Source: CALKJP01 sp046299555 (GTDB lineage Bacteria; Bacteroidota; Bacteroidia; JACCXN01). Taken from it: 64,000 nucleotides of DNA. Both the position numbers and the translations under genes were made by a program. The notes beneath the pieces were generated by a model that saw only the letters and a program-made list of their open reading frames with translations, searched no databases and was not told where the DNA came from. Shown here one piece after another: positions 40,610 to 50,056 of the stretch; the first letter of the stretch is position 1; each line of letters begins with the position of its first letter. The stretch spans positions 434,001 through 498,000 of the forward strand of contig JBKBHS010000001.1 in the NCBI GenBank assembly GCA_046299555.1, in the 5' to 3' direction.

Positions 40610-41557
40610 TTATAAAGTTACTGTAACTGTGTAATGTCCTGTATTGGCGGTATTAAAAACTGTTTCGTAAATGGATAAATATAACATGCCGGATGCGTAT
40701 GCAGAAGTGTTTAATTTTGTTCCTGCTTTGTGCATGGCATTATTTTCGCCAATTTTATAAACTACATTTCCAAAAATTGGAGCAGCGTTGGGGTCATTAT
40801 CATTGCCCGCAGTCCATGCTCCACCCGGAGGTAAATAGCTGCCACTTGGTTTATGTGCTTGATTGGATAAACTTGCTAAAATTATTTCGCCTTTTGATTC
40901 AATACTAAATTTTTGACCCTTTTTTAAATGTATGTTTGTTTTTAACCAGCCTCCGTTTGCATTAGCGGATATATGTTGATTGGCTTCCAGTTTGTAAGTT
41001 CTTTTTCCTCCATTGGCATCTGCCGGAGGAATAATTTCTGCGGTAATAATTTTTTCACGAGGTATGGAAAGCTCTCCAAATTCTGTTTGTAAATTAATAA
41101 ATTCTATATCGCTTACTCCCGGGAAACGATAATCTCCGGCAAGTGTAATAATATCTTCGGTTATAAAATCTTCAATTTCATATTTACTTTTAAGAAAGTT
41201 ATAGGCTGCTTCAACTCCATATTCGGGATATGCACATTGATCGCTTTCTAAATATTGTGCTAATACAGAAATAGCTCCAATTTCAACATCATTTAATGAA
41301 TTAAAAATGCGCTTACACTCTTTTTCATTGCTGGTTTGAAGCAAATCTACAAATGCATCAATTTTTTGTTTTGTTTTTTCGGATGCTATAATACCAAAAT
41401 CTATCTGTATTAAATCATTTATGGGAATGTTTAAAACACCATATTTAGTGGTAAAGTTTAGTGTTGTTAAAAAGCTTTTTCCGGTTACGATATTCCCGTT
41501 TCGCAGTTTTAAACAAAGAGATATTTTGCTTTTTTCGTCAGATACTGTTTTTGCCAT
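40610..41557 (-). CDS. Protein with PA-IL-lectin-like C-terminal domain, unknown function
   Basis: A 315-residue soluble protein without signal peptide. Two related ~40-residue segments occur, VTGKSFLTTLNFTTKYGVLN then IPINDLIQIDFG (residues ~24-55), and FPGVSDIEFINLQTEFGELS then IPREKIITAEII (~140-175). They are separated by a helical stretch with cysteines. The C-terminal ~115 residues (WLKTNIHLKKGQKFSIESKG, NVVYKIGENNAMHKAG, LYLSIYETVFNTANTGHYTV) resemble the PA-IL/LecA galactose-binding fold by eye. Carbohydrate binding is inferred. It is inserted between ksgA and mgtE with 12- and 61-bp gaps. Confidence 0.55.
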   Translation of the reverse strand: MAKTVSDEKSKISLCLKLRNGNIVTGKSFLTTLNFTTKYGVLNIPINDLIQIDFGIIASEKTKQKIDAFVDLLQTSNEKECKRIFNSLNDVEIGAISVLAQYLESDQCAYPEYGVEAAYNFLKSKYEIEDFITEDIITLAGDYRFPGVSDIEFINLQTEFGELSIPREKIITAEIIPPADANGGKRTYKLEANQHISANANGGWLKTNIHLKKGQKFSIESKGEIILASLSNQAHKPSGSYLPPGGAWTAGNDNDPNAAPIFGNVVYKIGENNAMHKAGTKLNTSAYASGMLYLSIYETVFNTANTGHYTVTVTL

Positions 41558-41618
41558 AAAAAAAATTTAATCTTCAATTTTAATAAATTTCTCTAAAGCT
41601 TATAAGAATTTGTTTTGA

Positions 41619-42392
41619 TTATTTCATTAATAATTTTGCAAGCTGAATAAAATCATCAACCGAAAGCTGTTCTGCTCTGTATTTTAAAAACGGTTCGACT
41701 TTAGTTATATTTTCATTATTTATTAATGAATTTAGAGCATTGCGTAAGGTTTTGCGTCTTTGATTAAATGCTGTTTTAACAACATTTTTAAAATGTTTTT
41801 CATCTAAATTCTCAGGAAGAATTTCTTTTCTTTTCAGTCGAATAACGGCCGATTTTACTTTGGGTGGTGGCGAAAAAACATGTTCATGAACTGTAAATAA
41901 ATATTCGATTTCGTAAAATACCTGAATCATAACGCTTAGTATCCCGTATGTTTTATTTCCATGTTTTGCGGCAATTCTTTCTGCTACTTCTTTTTGAAAC
42001 ATTCCAACCATTTCGGGTATTTGTTGATAATGCTCCATTACTTTAAATAATATTTGTGAGGAAATGTTATACGGGAAATTTCCAATAATGGCAATAGGTT
42101 CGTTAAATAGTTTGTTTATGGAGAGCTTTAAAAAATCACCTTCAATGATATGTTCGTTTAATTTTGGAAAGTTGTTTTTTAAGTAATTTACTGATTCTTG
42201 ATCAATTTCAACAACAAAAATTTCTTTATCACTTTCCAATAGAAATTGTGTTAGAACACCCATTCCGGGCCCAATTTCCAACACTTTTTTATAATTACCA
42301 TGCGATGTTAAGGCATGTGCAATGTTTTTTGCAATGTTTTTATCGGTTAAAAAATGTTGTCCTAAATGTTTTTTAGCCCTTACTTTTTGCAT
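41619..42392 (-). CDS. rsmA: 16S rRNA dimethyladenosine transferase
   Basis: Dimethylates two adjacent adenosines near the 3' end of 16S rRNA (KsgA/RsmA). Motifs: KKHLGQHFLTDKNIAKNIA at the N-terminus, LEIGPGMGVLTQFLL (SAM site), VVEIDQESV, IIGNFPYNISSQILFKV (catalytic NFPY) and FSPPPKVKSAVIRLK. Length 257 is normal. One base separates it from the DUF4286 gene, so they are cotranscribed. Confidence 0.96.
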   Translation of the reverse strand: MQKVRAKKHLGQHFLTDKNIAKNIAHALTSHGNYKKVLEIGPGMGVLTQFLLESDKEIFVVEIDQESVNYLKNNFPKLNEHIIEGDFLKLSINKLFNEPIAIIGNFPYNISSQILFKVMEHYQQIPEMVGMFQKEVAERIAAKHGNKTYGILSVMIQVFYEIEYLFTVHEHVFSPPPKVKSAVIRLKRKEILPENLDEKHFKNVVKTAFNQRRKTLRNALNSLINNENITKVEPFLKYRAEQLSVDDFIQLAKLLMK

Positions 42393-42393
42393 T

Positions 42394-42699
42394 TTAAATA
42401 AGTTCTAGTAAGGTGCGAAATGCAACGAATTTATTTTTGTAACGCTCACTATGTTCAGCTTGCAATTGAGGTGCAAAATTTTTTTGATAGTCTTCATAAT
42501 CTTGCATGTTTCTGCAGGTATATTGAATGGCATAAGTTTCTCCGGTTTCTCCTTCTTGTTTAGTTAGTATTTTGCATATTTTATATTCAATAAATTTCCC
42601 GGTATTCATCACATCGGGAATATGTTTTTCTTTCATCCACTGTAGCCATTCTTCATGAATATCAGCGTCTACATTTATGGTTACATTGTATATTATCAT
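42394..42699 (-). CDS. DUF4286 family protein
   Basis: A 101-residue ferredoxin-like alpha/beta protein: MIIYNVTINVDADIHEEWLQ, then QYTCRNMQDYEDYQKNFAPQ and FRTLLELI. It matches DUF4286, found next to ksgA across this phylum. The function is unknown. It heads the transcript to rsmA; TAACTTTA at a -7-like distance on the minus strand is a weak promoter candidate. Confidence 0.82.
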   Translation of the reverse strand: MIIYNVTINVDADIHEEWLQWMKEKHIPDVMNTGKFIEYKICKILTKQEGETGETYAIQYTCRNMQDYEDYQKNFAPQLQAEHSERYKNKFVAFRTLLELI

Positions 42700-42742
42700 A
42701 GATAAATTTTTGTAAAGTTACAAAAATGAATAGTTAAATTTT

Positions 42743-45184
42743 TTACAAAGTTATGGTTGCGGATAATTTAAAAGCCATGTTATTTAAAGTATTTCCACTA
42801 TGATATGCTCCATAGCGATAAAAAACGCCTATGCCCAATCCTGAAAATCCGCTTGTAATAAGATTATTGATAATAGCTCCGGTTTCGAAATAGCCTTTTT
42901 CCACTGTTTTTATAGGAATATTAAAATGATTTGATGTGTTGTTTAGCTTTCCCCACATCATGTTGTTTACTAATACTAATTCAGGTTTAAATTTTCCTTT
43001 TCTAAAGAGTAATGAGCCAAAATTATGTGAGAAAAATAATCCTGCATATTCGCTCGATACAAATTCGTTTACACCCATTGTTTCAAAAGTGTTGGCTACC
43101 GAAATGCCTAAGAAATTGGTGCCTGAAATTATTCTGTTGGAGCCTTTGCCATTATACAAAAAGCTATATGGTAAATTGCCATTGATAAATCCCCCAAGCA
43201 ATTGCAAAGAGCTTTTTCCTAAATTTGTCCAGGTAAAGGTTTTTTCAATTTTCACATCTATTTTATCGTAGTTAAAACTTCCATTTAAAAAATTATCCAA
43301 TCCTTTGCTGTATTGTATCCATAAAGAGGGATAATCGCTTCCGAGCGAAATTCGGTAGTTAGGTGTTTGAAAAAATTTTTCTCTGAAAATATATTTTATT
43401 GATGCATAAACTTCTGTAACATGAAATTCTTTAAAAGCACTTGTTACATTATTTTCTGTTGTGCCGTATAAATAGTCGCTCGTACTTTTTCTAATTTGCT
43501 CATTTATTCCCAATTGAATTTTAGCAAATTTTAAAGTTCGGAAAGTTGTAAAAATTTCTTTCTTATTAATGGAATCCATGCGCTGAATAAGATATGGGCG
43601 ATAGGCTTCGGAAAGCAATAATCTACGGTCGTTTATAAATTGCTGTACTCCCGATTCTATCACATCAATAGTGTAAGAGCCTCCTATTCTGAAATCTTTG
43701 TTTTTATGAAATCTTACTGAGCCATAAAAGCCGTATTTTAATGCTTTGTCTTTAAATCCGTATGCTCCGTAAATGCCAACATTAAAAAAATTAAAATATC
43801 GTTCGCTGGTTTCTAATCCTAAGCCGAGCCTGATACCTTCGTAGTCGTTGTATGTAAAAAGTCTTTTTAAATCTATGTCAAAAATGTTAAGTGGAATTTT
43901 TCCGCTCATTAAGGTTTCAAACAGCATTAGCTTTCTGTCTAAATTATTGGCTTTACCAATACTGTCAATAAAAGTATAGGTGTTTTGCTCTTTTAAACTT
44001 AGTGTATCTTTTCTTTTTTCGTTCCAATAATTTTCATCGCGCTTACCGGCATTTTTATCTATATCTACAGCTACTTCTGAAAAAATATTGTTTTTTATTT
44101 CAGGATTTATTTCAATGTTTTCAATGTAGCTTCTTGCAATGCCAATAGCAGGACTATTATTAAGCATTATTGAATAAAAAATTATATCGGTATTTAGTTG
44201 TACCGGAAACCATGCCAAATTGTTGATATATGCATATTGTTGTTGAATTTTTATGCTGATATTTTTTTCTTTATTGGCAGGTTCGGCAATTACATTTTGT
44301 ACAGCATATTTATTGGTATTGATATACAAAAGACCTTTCATCCCGTCAATATTTTTGTCAGGCTTAGGGCTGTAAGAAATTATAAAAACGCTGTCTTCTC
44401 CTTGATAAAGCGTATCTTCGATGGTATAATAATATTTATTGATTGAACCTTTTGCAATCGGGCTCAGATAGTTTTTTTCATAAATAGTTATGTAATCGTT
44501 ATAAAACGAAAACGATTGCAACTGATTGGCTAATAATGAAAATACCGGGTTTTTAAACCCTGAAACCCTTGATGCCAAAACTTTTTCATAGCTTTTGTCG
44601 GGAGCTTTAAAACTTCTTTCGGTGTATGATTCGGTTAAAAAAATGTAGCGTTCTTTTAAGAAGTTAATCATTCTCTGGTCTGAGCTATCTAAAGCTGCAA
44701 AGCGGGTAGAATCTTCAATAACAGTGCTGTCAATTTTAGCAGTAAAAAACATTTTATTATAGGAGTTGAACCTGAATGATTTGAGTTTTTCAGGATTATT
44801 CAAATCTCTGTTTTCAACAACTTTTCTAATAATTTTTAAGGCCGGATTTTCTTTTTCGTTGATAACAACTTCTTTTAAGTCGAATGATTTTTTATTTAAT
44901 GTTACAACAACGATTTGGGAAACATCTTTTATATCTGATATTAATAGTTCTCTTGTTTCATATCCAACATAACTGAATAAAAGTCGTTTAATTTTTGAAA
45001 TATCTTCAATAATAAATATTCCATCAATATCGCTTACCGTTCCTGTTTTTTGATTATCGGCAATAATATTTACAAAAGCTAATGGTTCTTTGCTTTTGGC
45101 ATCAACAATTTTTCCTTTAATTTTTTGAGCAAAAACAATAACCGACAATAGAAGAAATATGCTAAGTAAAAAATGTTTCACCAT
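42743..45184 (-). CDS. DUF5686 outer-membrane protein with carboxypeptidase-like domain
   Basis: An 813-residue exported protein. After a signal peptide (FLLSIFLLLSVIVFAQ), residues ~20-100 form a CarboxypepD_reg-like beta-sandwich (IKGKIVDAKSKEPLAFVNII, GTVSDIDGIFIIED). The remainder matches DUF5686: NPALKIIRKVVENRDLNNPE, then a predicted large barrel. TonB plug and box motifs are not seen, so it is not a standard receptor. Function is unknown. A terminator precedes it at 45196, making it its own transcript. Confidence 0.82.
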   Translation of the reverse strand: MVKHFLLSIFLLLSVIVFAQKIKGKIVDAKSKEPLAFVNIIADNQKTGTVSDIDGIFIIEDISKIKRLLFSYVGYETRELLISDIKDVSQIVVVTLNKKSFDLKEVVINEKENPALKIIRKVVENRDLNNPEKLKSFRFNSYNKMFFTAKIDSTVIEDSTRFAALDSSDQRMINFLKERYIFLTESYTERSFKAPDKSYEKVLASRVSGFKNPVFSLLANQLQSFSFYNDYITIYEKNYLSPIAKGSINKYYYTIEDTLYQGEDSVFIISYSPKPDKNIDGMKGLLYINTNKYAVQNVIAEPANKEKNISIKIQQQYAYINNLAWFPVQLNTDIIFYSIMLNNSPAIGIARSYIENIEINPEIKNNIFSEVAVDIDKNAGKRDENYWNEKRKDTLSLKEQNTYTFIDSIGKANNLDRKLMLFETLMSGKIPLNIFDIDLKRLFTYNDYEGIRLGLGLETSERYFNFFNVGIYGAYGFKDKALKYGFYGSVRFHKNKDFRIGGSYTIDVIESGVQQFINDRRLLLSEAYRPYLIQRMDSINKKEIFTTFRTLKFAKIQLGINEQIRKSTSDYLYGTTENNVTSAFKEFHVTEVYASIKYIFREKFFQTPNYRISLGSDYPSLWIQYSKGLDNFLNGSFNYDKIDVKIEKTFTWTNLGKSSLQLLGGFINGNLPYSFLYNGKGSNRIISGTNFLGISVANTFETMGVNEFVSSEYAGLFFSHNFGSLLFRKGKFKPELVLVNNMMWGKLNNTSNHFNIPIKTVEKGYFETGAIINNLITSGFSGLGIGVFYRYGAYHSGNTLNNMAFKLSATITL

Positions 45185-45195
45185 GCAAAATTATA

Positions 45196-45229
45196 AATAA
45201 AAAGCCCGCCTCATAAACAGAGGCGGGCT
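45196..45229 (-). terminator. Rho-independent terminator of the BNR-repeat protein gene
   Basis: AGCCCGCCTC (45203-45212) pairs with GAGGCGGGCT (45220-45229) over a 7-nt loop. On the minus strand the stem is followed by TTTTTATTT. It lies 20 bp after the stop of the gene ending at 45249. Confidence 0.93.
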
Positions 45230-45248
45230 AAAGAAAATTCAACTAAAA

Positions 45249-48200
45249 TTAGTAAACAGCAATTTTATGAATTGATTCGCTTGTGTTGTTACTAATTCTT
45301 AAAAAGTAATAACCTTTACTTTTCTGGTTTAGGTCAATAAAGGATTTATACTCTCCAGAAAAATCATTTAATGTTTGTGCAAATATAATTTGACCCAATA
45401 CATTTCTTACTTCAATAGTATAATTTGCTTTTTCAGTTGCCAAAAATCCTATGTTAAACTGACCATTATTCGGGTTGGGGAAAATATTTACTGATTGCGA
45501 CCATGAGGCATTTTCTATACCTACATTAAAGCTGTAAACGGCTGACGTTGTCGAGCAACCTTGTGAATTGGTAACGGTTACTGTGTAATTTCCGCTTTGA
45601 GTTGGAGTGTATGTTTGAGAAGTAGCCCCAGAAATAGGATTTCCGTTTAAATTCCATTGATAATTAGTTGCAACACTCGAAACTAAAGAAGTTCCATTAA
45701 ATGTTATAGTAGGAGTAGCGGGAGCCGGATTAACCGTAATTTGAACGGCAGCAGATGTATCGACACAATTGGTTGAAGTAGTAATTCGTCTATACCAGGT
45801 TGTTTGAGCAAGTGTAGGAGGTTGATAATTTATTGCAGTTGCGCCTCCAATATTCACAAATCCTGAAGTAGCATTGGTTATACTTCTTTGCCATAAGTAG
45901 GTGTATCCGCCTCCTCCACCCGAAGGGGTTGAGCCGCTAAGCAGTGTAGGAGCGGTACCCGAACAAATGGTTTGCGATGATGAAACGGTATTATTAGTAA
46001 TTCCCGGAGTTACAGTTATTGTTTGAGTAGCCGTATTACTGTTTCCAAAACTGTTGGAAGCAACTAATGATACAGTATATGTACCCGGAGTATTAAATGT
46101 AGCGGTAGGATTTTGTTGAGTGGATGTGCTTGGTGTACCACCATTAATAGTCCATTGCCATGAAGTTGGTTGGTTAGTAGAGTTATCGGTAAAAGTAATA
46201 CTTTGACCGGAACATATTGTGGTAGCACTTGCAGTAAACGATGCCGTAGGAGGTGAGTTGGGTTGAGAATATAAATCAGATTCCCATAAACCTCTTCCAT
46301 AAGTAGCAGCTCTTAATTTTTGCGAAGAATATTGAATTTCCAATTCGTTTACAATAGTATTAGGCAAACCATTACTAAAAGCTTGCCATGAACTCATTGA
46401 AGCATCTCGATAATAAACCCCAATATCCATTCCTACATAAAGCGCATCATTCGACCCGTTTTGATAAACAATACAATTGGCAGGAATAGCAGGTAGTCCG
46501 GTTGAATAATTGGTCCATGTTTGTCCGGCATTGGTGGTTGCCATAACTTTAGTTGATCCAAAACCTGAAAAAGTGATCCACGCTTTGCTTGGGTTCGTAT
46601 TTGAAACAGCTATGTAGGTAATGTATCCTCCACCACTTGGAGTTCTATTTACAAATGTTGCACCGTCTGTACTTACCCATAAAGCATTGCCTTTAGCTGC
46701 ATAAATATAATTATCATTTGAGGGGGCAACAGCAAGTGCCGTAACATTTCCTCCGGTAGTAATATTTCCAATAGTTGTCCATGTAGAAGTACCCCAAGCA
46801 TTATTGGTTCTATAAACTTGATTTTTACCAACAAACACTTTATTTTGATCGGTAGCAGACATAACATACGGAGTAACCCATTCGCCATCTGAATGAACAC
46901 CAGAGCCACCAGAATTAACCCACGAACTAAAACTTCCACCTCCATTGGTGGATCTACTAATTTCTCCATAATATAAAGAGCCAAGCATGTTATTAGTGTT
47001 GGCGTGAGAAATGATACACTCCATTCCATCACCGCCTAATCGTTGGCTCCAAGTTCCTCCTTGTAAACGATTGGTTCCATTGTCTTGCCAACCGGTTAAA
47101 TTGGTAGTTGCAGATGCCGCTTGTTGAGCAACACTTAAACGATACATTTGGGCAATATTTAATCCGGAATTTAAATCGCTCCATCCGGTTCCATTGTTGG
47201 TAGTTCTAAATACTCCTCCATCAGTTCCTGCCCAAACGGTAGTTCCACTTCCGGGCGCAAATGTTAAATAATGGATATCAGCATGTACATAAGGTTTGCT
47301 GTATTCACCGTACCAATGAGAGTTTAAAGTCCAGCTAGTTCCTCCGTTTGTAGAACGCCAAATATTTACTCCTCCAGTAAAAATTTCTTCCGCATTGGTT
47401 TGAGATGCAGCAATACTTAAATCATACCAGCCTTGCCCTCCTTGGTCACCTCCATTGTCCCATCCTAAAATATTAGGAGTAGTAGCCCTTGTAGTAAAAC
47501 TTGCTCCACTATCGGTAGAACGCATAACCGCTCTCAGACCACTATTGGAATTGTTAGCAGCCAATAAATAAACATAATTTGGATTTGCAGGGGTTACGGC
47601 TATTGCTATTCGAACAATACCTGTTTGTGGTAAAGAAACAGTAGTCCATGTAGCTCCACCATCAGTAGATCTTCTAAACCCTGAACCGGCAGCATAAACA
47701 ATATTAGGGTCTCCGGGTTTAAATTCAGCATCTTTACATGATGCTGTAGAAACTTGAGTCCAACTGCTGCCTCCATTAGTTGAACGCCAAATTCCATTTG
47801 AACCGAAAGTCATTATTATTTGTGGGTTTGAAGGATTAATTAACACTCTGCTAATGGTTCTTTGTTGACTGGTATTCCAGTTTTGCAAATTTGTCCATGT
47901 ATTACCCCCATCGGTTGAGCGTAATAAACCAATACTGTAGGTATCAGAAGCATTACCATCACCAGTAGCTACATAAATGGTGTTTGAATTAGTAGGATGT
48001 ATGGCAATATCGGTTACTCCCATTGAGCCCCAACTGTTAGATGATGTAATTAAACTCCAGGAGCTGCCACCATTGGTTGATTTCCATAAGCCACTTGCAG
48101 GACCACCACAATACATTATAGAAGCATTTTGTGGGTCGAATGCAATTTTATTTATTCGTCCAGCCCCTCCTCCATTCGAAGGTACAGTTGATGGCCCTAA

Positions 48201-48527
48201 ACTAACCCAGTTTCCGTTCGGTGTTCGGTTTGCAGGTTGTTCGTCCATCCATTGTATATAGTTGCGATATGCTTGGTCTGGCGCAAAACGCTCTCCGGTT
48301 GGATAAACTCGAGGAGCCATAAACCATTCCCAACGTTTAAATTGTTTCCAACCTTTTCCTTTTTCGGTATGGTCTTTTCCTTGCCAATATTGATTAAAAG
48401 AGGCTTGAATATCGTAAAAATTAGAATTAGGATCTTCCATCATTTCAACCCAATTTTGGGCTGAGCTAAATTTGGAAACTCCGGCTATTGCTGCAATAGC
48501 CAAAATTGAGCGTAGTAGTTTTTTCAT
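45249..48527 (-). CDS. Large T9SS type A secreted protein with BNR/VPS10-like repeats
   Basis: A 1092-residue exported protein. The signal peptide ends near SSAQ. Residues ~100-740 hold a sortilin/VPS10-like propeller with at least eight BNR-type Asp-box motifs (for example LWKSTNGGSSWS, LLRSTDGGNTWT, IWRSTNGGSSWT, FRRSTDGGATWT). A PKD domain (TFTDNSTNQPTSWQWTINGG) lies near 790 and Ig-like modules follow. The T9SS type A tail has VNIFPNPNNGQFNIGF and FLRISNNTSESIHKIAVY. Such proteins are often annotated as glycosyl hydrolases from the Asp-boxes alone; no catalytic residues are evident, so binding or adhesion is more likely. Confidence 0.88.
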   Translation of the reverse strand: MKKLLRSILAIAAIAGVSKFSSAQNWVEMMEDPNSNFYDIQASFNQYWQGKDHTEKGKGWKQFKRWEWFMAPRVYPTGERFAPDQAYRNYIQWMDEQPANRTPNGNWVSLGPSTVPSNGGGAGRINKIAFDPQNASIMYCGGPASGLWKSTNGGSSWSLITSSNSWGSMGVTDIAIHPTNSNTIYVATGDGNASDTYSIGLLRSTDGGNTWTNLQNWNTSQQRTISRVLINPSNPQIIMTFGSNGIWRSTNGGSSWTQVSTASCKDAEFKPGDPNIVYAAGSGFRRSTDGGATWTTVSLPQTGIVRIAIAVTPANPNYVYLLAANNSNSGLRAVMRSTDSGASFTTRATTPNILGWDNGGDQGGQGWYDLSIAASQTNAEEIFTGGVNIWRSTNGGTSWTLNSHWYGEYSKPYVHADIHYLTFAPGSGTTVWAGTDGGVFRTTNNGTGWSDLNSGLNIAQMYRLSVAQQAASATTNLTGWQDNGTNRLQGGTWSQRLGGDGMECIISHANTNNMLGSLYYGEISRSTNGGGSFSSWVNSGGSGVHSDGEWVTPYVMSATDQNKVFVGKNQVYRTNNAWGTSTWTTIGNITTGGNVTALAVAPSNDNYIYAAKGNALWVSTDGATFVNRTPSGGGYITYIAVSNTNPSKAWITFSGFGSTKVMATTNAGQTWTNYSTGLPAIPANCIVYQNGSNDALYVGMDIGVYYRDASMSSWQAFSNGLPNTIVNELEIQYSSQKLRAATYGRGLWESDLYSQPNSPPTASFTASATTICSGQSITFTDNSTNQPTSWQWTINGGTPSTSTQQNPTATFNTPGTYTVSLVASNSFGNSNTATQTITVTPGITNNTVSSSQTICSGTAPTLLSGSTPSGGGGGYTYLWQRSITNATSGFVNIGGATAINYQPPTLAQTTWYRRITTSTNCVDTSAAVQITVNPAPATPTITFNGTSLVSSVATNYQWNLNGNPISGATSQTYTPTQSGNYTVTVTNSQGCSTTSAVYSFNVGIENASWSQSVNIFPNPNNGQFNIGFLATEKANYTIEVRNVLGQIIFAQTLNDFSGEYKSFIDLNQKSKGYYFLRISNNTSESIHKIAVY

Positions 48528-48615
48528 TTTAAACTGATTTTAAAAGAGTATTTCAAAAGCTATTTACAAATAAAAAATTAAAAAAGCAAGATTAATAGAC
48601 CAACGGTTAAAATAC

Positions 48616-48658
48616 AACCATAAATGGTTTGTATATGATTTTAACTAATAATAGTTAA
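48616..48658. repeat. Two inverted repeats in a divergent promoter region
   Basis: AACCAT-aa-ATGGTT (48616-48629) and TTAACTA-ataa-TAGTTAA (48641-48658), both perfect, lie in the 200-bp gap between the BNR-protein gene and the PhoH gene. They may be operators. The rest of the gap is AT-rich with no other structure seen. Confidence 0.35.
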
Positions 48659-48727
48659 TAAGTAAATTTTAAAAACGAAAACATATCATTTTCAATAATT
48701 AGTTTTATACATTCAAGTTAAAAAAAC

Positions 48728-50056
48728 ATGACTAAAAAAATTTCTAAAATTTTCGTATTAGATACATCGGTTATTCTATACGATCATCAAGCGGTTAAAA
48801 ATTTTAAAGAACACGATGTGGTAATTCCTATTACTGTTTTAGAGGAGTTGGATAATTTTAAAAAAGGGAATGACACCAAAAATTATGAAGCGCGAGAGTT
48901 TATACGTTATATAGATAAAATATCAGGATATAATACTTTTTCTGATTGGATTAACATTAATGGAAGAGGGCATGGTAAACTTATGATAGCCATGCATGAA
49001 AATTCTTCGATTGATGCCAATAAAATTTTTGGAGAAAAAAAAGCCGATCATAATATTTTGAATGCGGCTTTACGCATGCGCGATTTGTATCCCGACAGAA
49101 AAGTTACGTTGGTTACCAAAGATATAAACTTACGTATAAAAGCAAAGTCGTTAAACTTACATGCTGAAGATTATGAAACCGGTAAAATAAAAGACTTATC
49201 TGAGTTATATACCGGAATTTCAAAACATGAAAAGGTATCGGTAGATGCAATAAATGAAATTTATGAAAAAGGCTTTTGTCAGATTTCCAAAATAACTAAA
49301 AACCCACCGAAATCAAATCATTATTTTATTTTAAAAAATGGGCAAAAATCGGTGTTGGCATACCATAATCCTGAAAGCGGCTTGGTAGAGCGCGTAAATA
49401 AAATTTCAGCTTATGGCATTCAACCACGAAATGCAGAGCAGGCATTTGCCATGCATGCTTTAATGAATCCGAATGTAAAGTTGGTTTCGTTACAAGGCGT
49501 AGCGGGTACAGGAAAAACTTTAATTTCATTAGCTTGTGCCTTAGAGCAACGCAGAGATTTTCATCAAATACATTTGGCACGTCCAATAGTTCCATTAAGT
49601 AATAAAGATATTGGATATTTACCGGGCGATATTAAATCAAAGCTGAATCCATATATGGAGCCATTATGGGATAATTTAAAATACATAAAAAGTCAATTTG
49701 GTGAGAAGGATAAAGAATATCGCCAAATAAACGAAATGATAGAAAGCGAGAAAATTGTTGTAGCTCCTTTAGCCTATATCAGAGGAAGAAGCTTGTCAAA
49801 TGTGTTTTTTATAATTGATGAAGCACAAAATTTAACTCCTCACGAAGTAAAAACAATTATTTCAAGAGCCGGAGAAAACACAAAGATTGTTTTTACGGGT
49901 GATATTTTCCAAATAGATACGCCTTACTTAGATACACAGAGTAATGGTTTATCTTATTTAATTGAAAAAGTAAAAGATCAGCCCCTGTATTCACACATAA
50001 CACTTGAAAAAGGAGAACGTTCAGAATTGGCTAACCTTGCCAATGAGTATTTATAG
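48728..50056 (+). CDS. PIN-PhoH ATPase (YlaK/PhoH2 type)
   Basis: A 442-residue protein joining an N-terminal PIN-type RNase domain (FVLDTSVILYDHQAVKNF with the first acidic residue, ITVLEELDNFKKG, VTLVTKDINLRIKAKSLN; residues ~8-150) to a PhoH P-loop ATPase (Walker A GVAGTGKTLIS near 258, Walker B FFIIDEAQNLTPHEV near 362). This PhoH2 architecture is an RNA helicase-nuclease, associated with toxin activity in other phyla. There is no antitoxin gene upstream. Its 3' end overlaps the convergent ppx gene by 6 bp. Confidence 0.9.
   Translation: MTKKISKIFVLDTSVILYDHQAVKNFKEHDVVIPITVLEELDNFKKGNDTKNYEAREFIRYIDKISGYNTFSDWININGRGHGKLMIAMHENSSIDANKIFGEKKADHNILNAALRMRDLYPDRKVTLVTKDINLRIKAKSLNLHAEDYETGKIKDLSELYTGISKHEKVSVDAINEIYEKGFCQISKITKNPPKSNHYFILKNGQKSVLAYHNPESGLVERVNKISAYGIQPRNAEQAFAMHALMNPNVKLVSLQGVAGTGKTLISLACALEQRRDFHQIHLARPIVPLSNKDIGYLPGDIKSKLNPYMEPLWDNLKYIKSQFGEKDKEYRQINEMIESEKIVVAPLAYIRGRSLSNVFFIIDEAQNLTPHEVKTIISRAGENTKIVFTGDIFQIDTPYLDTQSNGLSYLIEKVKDQPLYSHITLEKGERSELANLANEYL

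Noticed and set aside
46064..47797. Several antisense and alternate-frame open frames within the BNR-protein gene
   Set aside because: The repeated Asp-box codons leave stop-poor frames; no homology pattern or promoter supports them.
48728..50056. PhoH2-type toxin-antitoxin pair
   Set aside because: The PIN-PhoH fusion is present but no small antitoxin frame precedes it; the upstream gap is non-coding.
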